Shown here: positions 33,201 to 45,060 of the stretch, one piece after another
Layout of the letters: each line of letters starts with the position of its first letter
How positions within the stretch are numbered: the stretch's first letter is position 1
Assembly: GCF_003590095.1 (NCBI RefSeq)
Contig: NC_039483.1
Coordinates: forward strand, 4,774,001-4,838,000
Length of the DNA stretch: 64,000 nucleotides
Direction of reading: 5' to 3'
From: Trichoplusia ni
Taxonomy: Eukaryota; Arthropoda; Insecta; Lepidoptera; Noctuidae
Position numbers and translations under genes: made by a program
Notes under the pieces: generated by a model
Told to the model about the DNA's origin: nothing
Database searches by the model: none
The model's input: only the letters and a program-made list of their open reading frames with translations

Positions 33201-36200
33201 TTTTTGGGATTAAAATATCTTAACGATATTAATTTTGGACACAAAATATTGATTAAATTTATGAAACTGCTTTATCGTTTAAGAAAAAAAAAATCAGCGA
33301 TGCTATGACAGTTTTCTGGACTAAAATAATCCCCATTAATTTATAAAGCATTCCGCTCCTTCATAAGAGTTGGTAACTCCAGAAAATACCAATAGGTACA
33401 TTTGCTTTTAAGTTCTATTCTTCTACCCAATCCTACATGGGCGAGTGATCAATTGAATTAAGTTAAATAGTCGCTATTTTATAGCAAGGAGATACAGACA
33501 ATTATAATCAAGAAAAATTGAATTACGCTCCAACATTGATACAAGATAAACAAGAATGCAAAAAGCATTACGAAGTTTTCAAGGGTATGGCAGATGTCAT
33601 CGATAAATACATGATTTGTACGTTTGAAAAGGGAAATATAAATATTGAAGGTGAGACTATTGTGGAAAGCGCACCAACCGCACAAGGATGCGATGTTCGT
33701 ACGCCGAAACTAAAAGCCATGACTGAGTCAGTAAGTTGTTTATATACTTTTTAAGTTCATTCCAAAATCCGCTCTATTATTAACGCTGCCCTGTCTGTCT
33801 TTCATCTGTGTGTCACCAACCAGGTTGTTTTAAAAGAACCGTAGCTGGACAGGTTTTTCTTTCAAAGATAATGTTGGTATTTTTGATAATAATGATATAA
33901 TAAAAATAAAAGTTAAACAACGATTGAAACGTCGTAAATTAATTAGTATTCTTTTTCTTTATTGTTATTTGAACGGAACTCTTGGTGGCAGGTGCCTGAT
34001 TCGCACTAAAGTTTTTTTTTGTAGATGATAAGGCCATAAGTGTAATAATATGCCAATATTCCTTACATTGGCATATTATGACTATTTATAACATGCACTC
34101 ACCGCGGTTAGTTTTACGAGTCATTGCATACCTATTGATAACTGTCCGTGGGACACGTCTGACCATCAAACGTCACTTTTGAAACGAAATAAATATATTA
34201 CTATAAAACAATACATATGCCTGCAAATGAAAATACGTTTCGACATTAAGAGAAAGTAAAAAATATCATTCGAATTGATAACCTATTTTTGTGGTGGTCG
34301 TAAAGGCTTAAAGTATTGTAAAACGGGTAAATAAGAGTTTCAAGGGGTGAGTAAATAGTGTTTTCATGAATATCTTCTTACATAAAAATGCTTAAACACA
34401 ATTACTTTATGAACTGCTTGAGAATTTTCGTAAAATCTTTTTATTTTCTCTTGTAAAACGTCAAATCAGTCCAAATTTTAATAAAAACGCTGTTTCTAAA
34501 CCCCAACAAAACCTCTATTCACCCCGTTTTACCGATACTAAGGAATTGTTTCGATTTCAATAGAACAGAATTGACTCAAAACTTCTTTCCAGTGTGAAGC
34601 CGAACTTGCAGACCAAGAAATAGTATTAATTGATAACACTAGAAGAAGCGGCTCCAATAAAACAGTCAATAATACAGTAAACCACGGTTACAAGCTAAGT
34701 AATGACATTTACAAAAACATCGTAGAATCGAATGCAACGTCTAATTACTCATTAATCGACCGAATATACAGAAACGTGATCAATTCTAAACAAAGAATGC
34801 CAACTAGGAGACAAGGTATTTGTCAGGTAATAACTAACTAAATTTATAATACTGTAAAGTAGACGGATAGGTTGTAGATAAAATCTAAGATTGGATGACC
34901 TTCCTAAGTGAAATCCAATTTAAATTATGAATGTTGATCTCAAATATAATGGATGGATGAAAATAGGGTATTTGACTAAATATAATTAGTCCTTTAGGCA
35001 CATTTCCAAAAAATATTGAATGTATTTTTTTAATTTTATCACATAATTTAAAACTAAGTAACACAAAAAGCACTTACGTATTGTAGTGGGGGCTAAAACA
35101 TCACCTGCTAGTAAAATGCGTACTAGTAAGTGACGTCACACGAGATATTAAATGTTTGTGAATGCAAGAAAAGTTATTCCCATATTTTTTGGAGATCCGT
35201 CCGATGAACTAAACAGTCCAATCCTTTTTTTCGTCAAATACCCTTTGTATTTGATCGAAACGATAAAAAAACTTAACGGAGTCAAATTAATTAAATGGTT
35301 TTTGTTATAATTTACAGAATGACCATGGGGGACCTCTTGTCACGTGGGTAGGAGCCCATGAAGTCCTCCTTGGGGTTGCATCTGTGTTCAAAATCGATGA
35401 AAAAATGGAATGCATAGGACCTTATTTGTATACGAGCACTCAGTGTAATGGTGCATTTCTTGACTGTATTTTAAATTCAGATGAAATTAAACTGAATAAA
35501 GCAAGGTACTGAATAACTCATAGTAAGGGGTAAAGCCAAAATTTATTTAAAGTGAGAACCCATTTGGTTAGTGACTGCTATACCGGAGGTCGTTTGATCG
35601 ATTTCCACCCACTACCTACCCAGTATTGTAATTTATTATTTCTGTATTTAGAAAAATATGTATATTATGTTGGAACTCATAATACAAGCTCTCCTTAGTT
35701 TGAGACTAGATAGCGTTGTGTGAAATTTGTGGAACATTATATATTATACTATTTATAAGTAATTTATTTTGAACAGGCGTGAACTATGTGAAAGCCCACC
35801 CAGTGTGAAGGGTTTTGATATGATTGAAAAGCACATATCATGGAAGGATCACCCCGATGGGTAAGATTTATAATTACCTACGATTACTATGTTTTCCCGC
35901 GGGCCTGCGTGCTGCAAATCCAAAGTTATCCTACGGGAACATAAAATCGTGACAAAAACCCTATCCTATGTGTTAATCCTAGTTATAAACTTTCTGTGTA
36001 CCAAGTTTCATCTAAATCTGTTCAGTTCAATGTTGCCTTTTTAAGTAAAAACGGAGGATCCATGCATACAAACGGAAAAAAGAAAGAAAGAAATAAAATG
36101 GAAGTAGAAAGCAGGATAGACATTTACACATTGAAATTAAAAATACAACAAACTAATAAAAATAACACTAAACGCTGTCATAAAGTTGAAAAACTAAAAA

Positions 36201-36817
36201 CATATTGTTTGTAAAATTTTAATATCAAACGTAACGTTTTGATTGATAACCCATTCTTTTACAGACCTGCTGATAATGAAAAAGACGACCTAAATGCCAC
36301 CACAACAGAATCAGCTATAGTTTTTAAAGCAAGTGAAAATAATGCAACGAGTCTAAATATAACTTTGACGTCTAATACCATCACAAGTACAACCACAAAC
36401 ACAAGCACAAACACAAGCACAAACGCAAACACAAGCACAAACACGAGCATAACCACAAGTACAAGCACAAACGCAAGAACACACACAAGTTCAAGTCCAT
36501 CCTCAAGTATAGTCACAAATACAAGCACAAGTATCATCACAAATGCAAGCACAAGCACAAGCCCAACCACAATTACAAGCACAACCACCAGTACAACGAC
36601 AAGCACAACTCCATCCACGAGCACAAGTACCAACACAACCCAAGCCACAAGCACAAGTACCAACACAACCCAAGCCACAAGCACAAGTACCAACACAACC
36701 CAAGCCACAAGCACAAGTGCAAGCACGAGTAACAGTACAAGCCCAACCACAAGTACAAGTACGAGCACAGGCACTACTCCTGTTGACTTTTTTCCTGACT
36801 CAATAATAACATTATAA
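30299..36817 (+). CDS. SPH5: secreted serine protease homologue, inactive, with mucin-like Thr/Ser tail
   Basis: Exons: 30299-30347, 30428-30489, 31705-31933, 32013-32227, 33485-33730, 34593-34826, 35318-35505, 35777-35860, 36265-36817. Total 619 residues. The start at 30299 gives a 49-nt exon 1, as in SPH3 and SPH4, and MFEAMLRHVLLTFIF; an in-frame ATG at 30281 and another at 30311 are possible. QRRIKDG is the activation-site-like Arg-Ile. Ala70 (TSAAC) and His348 (NDHGGP) replace catalytic His and Ser; Asp129 is kept (FIDIAV). Exon 6 (78 codons) adds sequon-rich sequence (NKTV, NNTV, NATS, NYSL) before GICQ. Exon 8: GFDMIEKHISW. Exon 9 after PADNE is almost pure Thr/Ser/Asn, as in a heavily O-glycosylated mucin stalk. 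Secreted, non-catalytic; role unknown. Confidence 0.85.
31545..31587. repeat. Perfect 18-bp palindrome (hairpin) in SPH5 intron 2
   Basis: GTACACACGGTGACCGTA (31545-31562) is exactly inverted at 31570-31587 with a 7-nt loop. The arms are GC-rich for this window, so the hairpin would be stable. Confidence 0.85.
32506..33103. mobile_element. Inverted-repeat (foldback/MITE-like) element H in SPH5 intron 4
   Basis: Arms of about 49 bp: 32506-32554 and 33056-33103, inverted with few mismatches (core TTTAGTCGTCTTACAAAAG). The interior holds a LINE fragment (32783-33050), so the element is nested. Confidence 0.75.
32783..33050 (+). mobile_element. RTE-like LINE C-terminus and 3' end
   Basis: Reads RLKWDWAGHVSRMDSDRWAK, RRRRGQPRKRWRDDL, stop, WKDLGEAFAQKWDTVG, then an A-rich tail. 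This is the classic end of a lepidopteran RTE-type element, with one in-frame stop (32993-32995). It lies inside the inverted-repeat element at 32506-33103. Confidence 0.85.
34965..35244. mobile_element. MITE-like element K in SPH5 intron 6
   Basis: Short terminal inverted repeats AGGGTATTTGAC (34965) and GTCAAATACCCT (35233), 280 bp apart. Related sequence is at 37170-37400, 51510-51600 and 53830-53945. No coding potential. Confidence 0.6.
35566..35745 (+). mobile_element. tRNA-derived SINE, family C, truncated
   Basis: Starts GGTTAGTGACTGCTATACCGG and ends GATAGCGTTGTGTGAAATTT. It matches the reverse complement of 9575-9845 but lacks much of the middle. Located in SPH5 intron 7. Confidence 0.65.
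36385..36780 (+). repeat. Low-complexity ACAAGCACAA-type repeat coding the SPH5 Thr/Ser tail
   Basis: A mostly A/C purine-pyrimidine mix encodes runs of Thr, Ser and Asn. It contains three exact-looking 30-bp units encoding TSTSTNTTQA (about 36622-36715). Open in several frames on both strands; only the frame continuing exon 9 is real. Confidence 0.9.
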
Positions 36818-36904
36818 AAAGGGTTTGGTTCACAAAAAAAATCTCCTACCTTTGCTTGCATCTTAAATCAATCAAAACTTCGTATCCTTTCATATACAAT
36901 TTTT

Positions 36905-37060
36905 ACTTATTAAATGATGTAACGGTTTACTCACGCGTATTTATCGGGGTAGCCCGACTAGTTTCGGACCCAACCGGAGTCCTTAATTATGAGCAGACGC
37001 GGCGGGATCGCGAGTCGACTCGCGTGACATCATTTAATAATGAATCATTCTCACGACAAT
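36905..37060. mobile_element. MITE-like element G, copy 2
   Basis: Begins TTATTAAATGATGTAACGG and ends CGCGTGACATCATTTAATAA, forming inverted termini. The core is nearly identical to 27329-27500. It lies 90 bp after the SPH5 stop codon. Confidence 0.75.
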
Positions 37061-38924
37061 TTTTACTTGCCCAGGGAGTTTACCGGTAACGCTTAAGGTA
37101 TTATCATTTACTTCAGTTAATAAAGAAAGACGCTGCTTCGCAATGTAGAGCGCTGTGGTGCTTCTACAACGCGGTATTTGACAAAAAAAGAACTATTTAT
37201 TCCGTCAGCCAGATTTCCAAAAAATAATGAAAACTGCATTTTTTTATGTTTTTCGTCAACAAAAAAAAGTTAGAGGATAATGTAATTTAAAATCGAACGT
37301 GACGTCACTTACCAGTACGTTTTTTTACTGTGACGTTTTAGCCAGCGCTGGAAATCTATCTGTCGGACTAAACAGATTGATATTATTAGATTTAAGTCAA
37401 GTGACTTTTTAGTAATGTTTTACTTAGTTTATTTTACTCTACGGTACAGTAGGAACCTAGCACGCTTGCAATGACTGCACAACATCTAATAATTATGAAT
37501 ATTAAACGCAGTCGCATTAGAAAAAGCGTGGCTTTGCCGTATGGACGTCTCAGAGAGGAGCTTATTTTCCACAACCATAATATTACTTTTACATTTAGTC
37601 CGACAAGAACTTATAGTCAGCGAAGTTCAAGTGCGTCTTGCAATCGTCTCTGCCCATTTTAACAATTTTCATCTGGTTCATTAACTCATAACTGGTTTTG
37701 AATCTCTTTCAGCGTCATTTTACAAAACATCCATTTTACCAGTAACTGTTAAGTCATTAATGTAAATATTTTGTTTTTGTTAAAAATAATTTATCATTTG
37801 AACAATTTTGACCTTTGTTTTATTTCACCCATTACCTACTGTACCTATAAAAATACGTCAAGATCGCTAATATAGACTGCTTGATTTTGAGTAATTGTCA
37901 GGCTATAGCCACATGATTTGACATCAAATTTATCGTCGATTTGACTCAAATTTATCGCATCTATGTACCGAAACTTCAAAAACAAATGATCTTTGCATAA
38001 ATGCGTCTGTATTTGTAGAGACTGGTAATAAATTATCCGCTTACCAACGACAGCTGGCTTGCAAATATAGCTATTTTTATTTCTAAGGCACATTTATTTA
38101 TAATAATATGATATACTTTATTTAGTACGAGAATTACTTATGATAATAGTTAATACTAGTGCTAATGCTAATATAAATAACAGGATTTTTTGGAAAGGAG
38201 CAAAAGAACCTTAACTTGTGCTCATGGCCAAGTCAATGTTATTGTAATGTAAACAAAACTAATATAGTCACAAATTATTGATTTATTATTACAAATTAAG
38301 TTTAACAGGACTTGGCTCCTATAAGATCTCAAAACTTTTTACGATGGAAGAATTGCGTAGAGAGAGAGACTTGGCTCTTATTACATTGAATGTTTTTGGT
38401 TGGATAAATTTATTTGACATCCAGTAAATTTATAAAAGCGTTGCTTAATCTCGATCTTTTAACTAGTTATAAAGCTACATAAATTCATCGCCTTTGAAAT
38501 TTCAACAGTATAACTATCACGGTTCATGATATACAGCCTTTTGACAGATGGAAAGAAAAACATTATATGGGTATTTTAGACATTCGTATTACTAAGGCGC
38601 CTTAAAAAAAGTAACATTTCAATTAAAAAGCACATATTTCTTTTTCCGCTTCAGCATAATTTACGCATTCATAAATTTAAACGCATAGCCTTGTTTACAT
38701 TATCTTTTTAATTTCTCTTAGACGTCTGGCTTGTCTAATTTGGCTTTTCTTATTTCATAAAAAAATTGTTACATTTTATTTTTCTGCGTTTTTTGAGGTA
38801 CCTGCGTAGGGCGTAAAACGACAAAAACTTGAACATCTGTGTTTCAAACCGTTTATATCCAAACGAATAGGGAAATACACGGAATAACATGAAGTTACAT
38901 TCGTAAAATTGAAAGATTTAAAAA

Positions 38925-39130
38925 ATCGAAATACCCACGTTTTTAAATGTCACTCCATTCAAATTTTATCATAATCGGTCCTGTCGTTTTTATAGTTATA
39001 AATTGCATTGTCAAAGGATTTGAAACTACCCTGAAAATTTCAGCGTGCATTTTATCGGGAAGTGCTTTAAAATTGAGTTGCAAAAATCCAACCGAAACGA
39101 CAAGAAGAAACAAACAAGAAAATGAATGTT
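38925..39130 (+). repeat. Dispersed repeat family E
   Basis: ATACCCACGTTTTTAAATGTC start, ATTTCAGCGTGCATTTTATC middle, AACAAACAAGAAAATGAATG end. Related to 1545-1745. Confidence 0.65.
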
Positions 39131-39519
39131 AAAAAACGTTGGAATATCAGAAGCGCCATAGAAAAACATTTAAGTCACAATTATACCTACTTCATTAGCA
39201 ACTAAATGCAGACCACAACACAATAGCAAAATCTGTACGTAAACAAACTCACCTATAAACAAACGGGGCGAGTCTGAAAACAAAACGCAATCGTTAACGT
39301 TTGCGCACCGGTCATTCGCAAAAGGAAATAGAAGCGTAACTGAATTGACTGCGTTTAGTCGGTTGTGTGTTTGCCGACAACCTACTTGTGGACTGGTTAA
39401 CCCGTTATAGACTTAGCTATGTTTTTTAAAGTCTTTATCGTACCTAAATAGCACTGGGTAGTCTGCTGAACTGGGTGTTATATCCAGCAGTATACTGCGA
39501 TAGATCCTTTTTTTTTTGT

Positions 39520-39690
39520 TTAGGCGGGGGAATCCTCATGGACACCCACTCCCTCGGGGGAGGAAATGGGTAGTGTCAGACTTTTACTAACTAAACCTGA
39601 ACCGCCGTGCTACGTCATCCGCGTTTTTGTGTCGGTGTATGGCAATGCGTTGCAATCCTTCATACCGTTGCAATCCTTCATACTACTGCG
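39520..39690 (+). repeat. Dispersed repeat family F
   Basis: CTCGGGGGAGGAAATGGGTAG and GCCGTGCTACGTCATCCGCG, near-identical to 25965-26110. The last 20 bases are locally duplicated (GTTGCAATCCTTCATAC twice). Confidence 0.7.
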
Positions 39691-41394
39691 ATAGATCCTA
39701 GGTTGAATTAATGTCTGATTGATTGATTTTAAAATATCATGCTTTTATTGACAATTTAGAGTTAGTATTTCGATTTTAGTCATATTCAAGGCCAAGTCAA
39801 AGTGTCAAGTGTCTTATCGTATTGAGTTGACTGAGACTATTTAAATCTTTAAAACCATAGTTTTGAAATCTCTTTGCGTCGGAGTTAAAAATAACCGAGG
39901 CTTAAAAGTAAAATGTTCTTGTATAATATGTAGATGAAACAAATGTAAGTTTAGGAGTGAAAAGTAGTAGTATTACGTTATAATAATTCTTAAGTCATCT
40001 GTTTCGCACAAGTGTAGGAACATCAAGACGTTTACTGACCAAATCGTTTTCAGTGCTTTAAGTATTCAATACCTATTCGACTAAGTCTTCAATGTAATTT
40101 TTATGTTTGCTTACTATTAGAAATTTGTTAAACTACAGTTACTATCAAGAATATGTTATTAAAACTTCCATGAAAAGTAATAATTTAATGCATAGTATTG
40201 CTAATAGCCCGGTTTTGCAGTGAACGGCCTGAAGTTGCTGCTAACTTCTCTAGTTGCCCACGCGGTTCTATTTATTATAGTAATCTAGATAAGGTTTAAA
40301 ATCGTATCACGAATCACGCCGCTTAGTGTCGGGCGTTCACTGCGATGTGAGCCTAAAGCCTCACTTTCAATCAGTATTGTGCAAACAACATGCCGATAGT
40401 TGATAAACAGTGGGACTAACGCTTGTTTGCCAATGAAGTCTGGACTTAAATAAAATTTACATTGAATTCGAATTTCTGTATCTTATCTATATTTGTAAAA
40501 GAAAGCTGAAGTCATTTGGCTGAAAATTGGTGGGAAGGTAGCTTAGAACCAAGAATTACTATACAATTTTCAAGATCGGTTAAAACAGTTAATTTGCTTT
40601 TCGGAATACCCAAAAAAGACCCCTTAAAATGGTCTTATGCTTAAGATGTCGTAAAAATATTTACATTTCCAGCACATTGTTTATTTTTTTGTTTATTTTT
40701 TCTTTATTTTTGTTTACAGAGGCCTTCCCAAAATCCTCCCACGATCCTCTATCCCAGACTGTAACTATGACTATAATGTGTAAATAAATCCTATAAAAAT
40801 AATTACATAACAGTAACAGTAACTCGACGACTTCCCTATTTATTTTTAAACACCCCAAATACATCTCCCTACCTGAAAGTACATTAAAATTAATTAAATC
40901 GTAGAATAAAACGAATTTCATTACGAATGAAATTAAAGGAAACTGTTAGATCAAAGAGCATTTTGCCGTTCCCAAGTTTCTAATTGTTTTCTATCAACAA
41001 TTAATGGCCCTGTCACAAACTTAGAACTCTGCTGCCGTCAGTACCCAGTTGACATCTGATAAGCTATTTCAGACTATACACTGCCAAAGTATGACTATTT
41101 AACATAATTTAAGCGATTTGATATTGATAAGTTTCTAATCGAGTTTGATGGATAGAACAAATTCTGTTTCACATTTACAATCAGCAGATGTTGAAGCACT
41201 ACTCTCACGCAAAGTATTTATAAAGTAGTAAATAAATAAAAAATAAAAAAAAAGTACTCACAGAGGGCTCAATATTAAAATAATAATGTACAAAAGTAGT
41301 ACTCATGTCTTAAATAACTTTTCTTCCAGCAAATGTGCTACAGGAGAATTCAGGCACCAGTGTTCCAAATTACAATAAAAATGTGCATTGTGAT

Positions 41395-41600
41395 GCATCA
41401 TCATCCTAGTCTGGGGCTGGCTTCCAGCTGAGTATGCATTGGTTCTCACAATGTTTTACAAGGACTGCCTATCTGACCTCCTCAATTCAGTTAACTGGGC
41501 AACATGATAACACGTAGTTTTTTTTTTATTACTCATAACGACTGTCGAAGTTAGCCCTGTCAAAGAAGATAGCAGTTAGGACCAGGGCAACAGCTAACTT
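41395..41600 (+). mobile_element. Decayed SINE family B
   Basis: ATCATCATCCTAGTCTGGGG, GACTGCCTATCTGACC and CATAACGACTGTCGAAG remain; other parts are deleted. Confidence 0.6.
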
Positions 41601-42534
41601 AAAATATTTTTATTTAAAATTATATAATTAGAATGAAAAAAAAACATTTATTCGCCGCTATGACACTTATCACTCATAGGACACAATACAGACAAGCAAA
41701 TATACATTCTAAATAAAATTACATGTTAAAAAAATAGAAGCAAAAGAACAAGATGGAAAAAATAATGCGTCACAATCACGCGAAATGGCCCTCGCTCAGC
41801 ATATGCAGCGACCCTGTGCGAGACAGTATCGCGGTGCAGATTTGCAGCGATGGCCGACTGGCATATAACTCTCGTCCTCTAACAACAAAATAGTGGTAGG
41901 TAACCCAATCACGTAACTATGTGTACACCCAGTATTTGTTAATTGCATACAAAGTTAGTTTGTCAACGCGTGAATTTGGAGGCAAAACTAACACGAAAGT
42001 TCACCCCTTGGGTGTGCACTAATTGGACTGACATCAGAAAACTTTTAACAACCAAAAATCTTCCATGGACATCAAAAATTCTGGCATATTTGCCAACTAG
42101 GTTAAATTTTTTGAGGACAATATTTTTTATTTCTTTATTCGTTCAGTTAATGTATTTAAAAATACTTTTTTGAAAATACTTTTGTCGCGCAAAACGTTCT
42201 ATGCTAAGTTCATGCAATCGTTCCTCTTCAAGAGGTGATGAATCTCTTTCCATTGTATTCAGAAAGAAAGAGATAGCAACACCTTCTAGTTCTCGAACTC
42301 GTGTTTGTTTGGGTTCCCGCGTATTTGACTAGTATTTAGGAACTTAGTACAGTGCCGTCTTTGTCACGTCAAACATTGACTTTCCTTAACTTTAAGTCCC
42401 GTGTATAATGAAATCAATCATTCGAAAAATATAATTGCATATTCGAGTCATTATAAATATGGAATATGGTTACTTAAAATTATGGGTTAAAATTAGTTAG
42501 CCATTTAAAAAAATAGGGGTTTATGTTAGCGGGT

Positions 42535-42705
42535 TGAAAACTTAGGGTTGTATGTGCTTTTGTATGTTGTCGCATATAATAAAGAAAAACACCTCAAACC
42601 CACCCAATATACACACAAAAAATCATGAAAATCGGTTGAGCCGTTTTGGAGTTCAAATACGTACACCGTGACACGAGAATTTTATAATATGCATATATGA
42701 GAAGC
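42535..42705 (+). repeat. Dispersed repeat family J
   Basis: AAAATCATGAAAATCGGTTG, AGCCGTTTTGGAG, CACCGTGACACGAGAATTTT. A related copy at 60355-60645 has the fuller start GCTGACCCAGCAAACGTTG. Confidence 0.55.
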
Positions 42706-44196
42706 AGGCCTTAGTTTAGCAATCCAATAGATACCTTCAACGTACGGTTACAGATATTAAAAAGAAACATTGTAGTTGGACCCTTATATCAAGTTTAATA
42801 TCTCACTCCGACATTTAGAGCAGATTTGCAACAAAGTGGAACAATGGAAAGTCGCTCGAATATTTTATGTAATAATATAATAGCATGTAGTTATCCGTCA
42901 TCCTACTATACGACGTTCTTACAAAGAAACATTGTTTCGTTACTCAAACACTCAACAAGTATTTGACTGAAAATCTTAATTAATTTCGATATGAGAAAAA
43001 AAAAACATAGAGGTTTTTGGGACTGTTAAAATCTACTTTCGTATATCCAAGTAAAAGCATACAGCTTTCGACACGTTTTTCCAAAATTGGAGAGAGTAAT
43101 TTCGAAGATATAATACATCCAGCTGATTCAGCAATTTGAGGACTGTATCTGTATTAATATTTTACCCAGAACTGTTGCATCATGGAGCTAAAACGTCGCT
43201 TTATAACTCAAGTCCTACCTTCGGAGATAATAAGGAACATCTGCTTAGCGTTCGACGACATAGAAAGATACTGTTAAAATTCCAAGTAAATTGGGCTCTT
43301 ATATATCCTCTGTCAGTAATTCGATCGGAATTTGACAAGGGTAAGAAAGTAACTGAAAATATATTTTGCATTTTTATTCAGCATTATTCTTTGTAGGCTA
43401 GGACCTTCCGAAACGTGACGGTTGTAGAAGATATTTTATCTAATTGGCATCAAGAGACCCACACTGTTTAAGTATCTTTTTTAATGAAATTGTATTTTGA
43501 TGTATGGAGTCGACACCAAGCTTAATCATGTGCTTGACTTACCAAGAAATAGGTTGTTTTGATTTATTTAGGTTTACATCTGTCAAAAACACATGAGCCT
43601 GTATAGTGTCGAGAGAGTTAAAAAGTCTACATCTAAGAGTTCTGGCCGCAAGGAGTTGTTTTCCGTCGCTTCCGCGGACAAATCCCGACCGAACGCACAA
43701 AGTTATAGTTATAGTTTTAAGTTTTTATCTACTAACAAATAATGTGTTATGTATTAGTATGTAAGGTATATATATATGGGGTATGTTGCATTAAAATAAA
43801 ATAAATTGAAGTTCGAATAACGAAACACACGATTATACAAAAGAAATAGTTAACATATAACGTTCATCGTTAACTTTGTCACAATTCCCCGAATGAATTG
43901 AGTTTCAAAACTATCAATAACTTGTGATGATAATCGTTACAAGTTACCCGTCACTTTCATGTAGATATATGGTCGATTATTAGTTAGCCGAGTTATCCAA
44001 ACTTGGAATATAATGCTAATAATGTACCGGGAAACTTGTAAACTGGTTGAAAGATTATAGCAAGGTCGTAGCTGGATAAGGGTTGATAGTAATGTGCAAA
44101 TGTTAACAAATAATTGATTGCGAAGGAGGTCCGCAAGAAAGGAATTCACAATTTTGTTTAAGCTATCTAACCTAAGCAACTTATGCGAACCAATAA

Positions 44197-44535
44197 CCTA
44201 TCATCATCGGCCTAGCCTTTTCAGCTAAGTACCAGTGTTTTACAAGGAGCGGCTGCCTATCTGACCTCCTCAACCCAGTTACCTGGGCAACACGATACAC
44301 CTTGGTTAGTCTTGGTTGGACTTGGTTGTCAGACTTTTCAAGCTTCTGAGTACCTGTAACGACTGTCAAAGATGTAGGAATAACAGCCGGGACCCACAAT
44401 TTAAAGTGATTTCCGAAACACGGAGGAACTCGTTATGACGAAGATGGTCACCCATCTAAGGACCAACCGCGTCAAGCATAGCTTAACCTATGATCGTTTC
44501 ACTTATGCGGTTATAACTTAGCCACGAGCTCCTCT
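44197..44535 (+). mobile_element. SINE family B, near-complete
   Basis: CATCATCGGCCTAGCC to AACTTAGCCACGAGCTC, lacking the ATGTTGGGGTCGG segment but otherwise close to 17975-18330. Confidence 0.7.
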
Positions 44536-44679
44536 CCTAACCAATAACCTATAGGGACTTTAATAAATAAATATCACTTGACTTGTGAAAAGCAATATCA
44601 CAGTGACAGTGACATTAAATTATTGCTATCGCTAGTAGTACTTAAGGTTAAACAGAGAAAACGATATAGGCTAAAAGCA

Positions 44680-45060
44680 ATCAATTTCATCTTTAAAGAG
44701 AGAAAAGCGTAGCATGCGTTCGGGAATCCCACTATCGAGTTGAACGGCGCAAGAACCACGCATGAGCGCGCTCTCCCTAACTAAGCGACGGGCACGGGGT
44801 GTCTGTCGTTTAAATATAGGCCCACGGTGGGGGCCCATATTCGATGCTATGGATGTGGTCCCAATATGAGGTGGAACGCCGACGCTCGCAACACGTCTGC
44901 CTCCACACAAAACGGGACTACTGGATTACACCGGCCAGTAGTCGGTATACAATGACACAAAAACGTATATGACATAGCATGGCGTTCAGATGCTAAGAGT
45001 CGAATACTACCCGTTCCCTCCCGCGAGGGAGCGGGTGGTGTCCAAGGTATAGCATAACAC
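44680..45060. repeat. GC-rich segment, possibly a decayed mobile element
   Basis: Markedly more GC-rich than its surroundings, with GGCCCACGGTGGGGGCCC and, at about 45010-45035, a CCCTCCCGCGAGGGAG palindrome. No protein reading frame that I recognise. Probably a mobile element end, but unassigned. Confidence 0.35.

Noticed and set aside
36259..36861. 200-codon minus-strand and further plus frames over the SPH5 tail
   Set aside because: Shadows of the low-complexity ACAAGC repeat. The Thr/Ser frame alone continues the SPH5 exons.
43136..43396. 86-codon plus-strand reading frame
   Set aside because: No motif, no splice context and composition like its surroundings; treated as chance.
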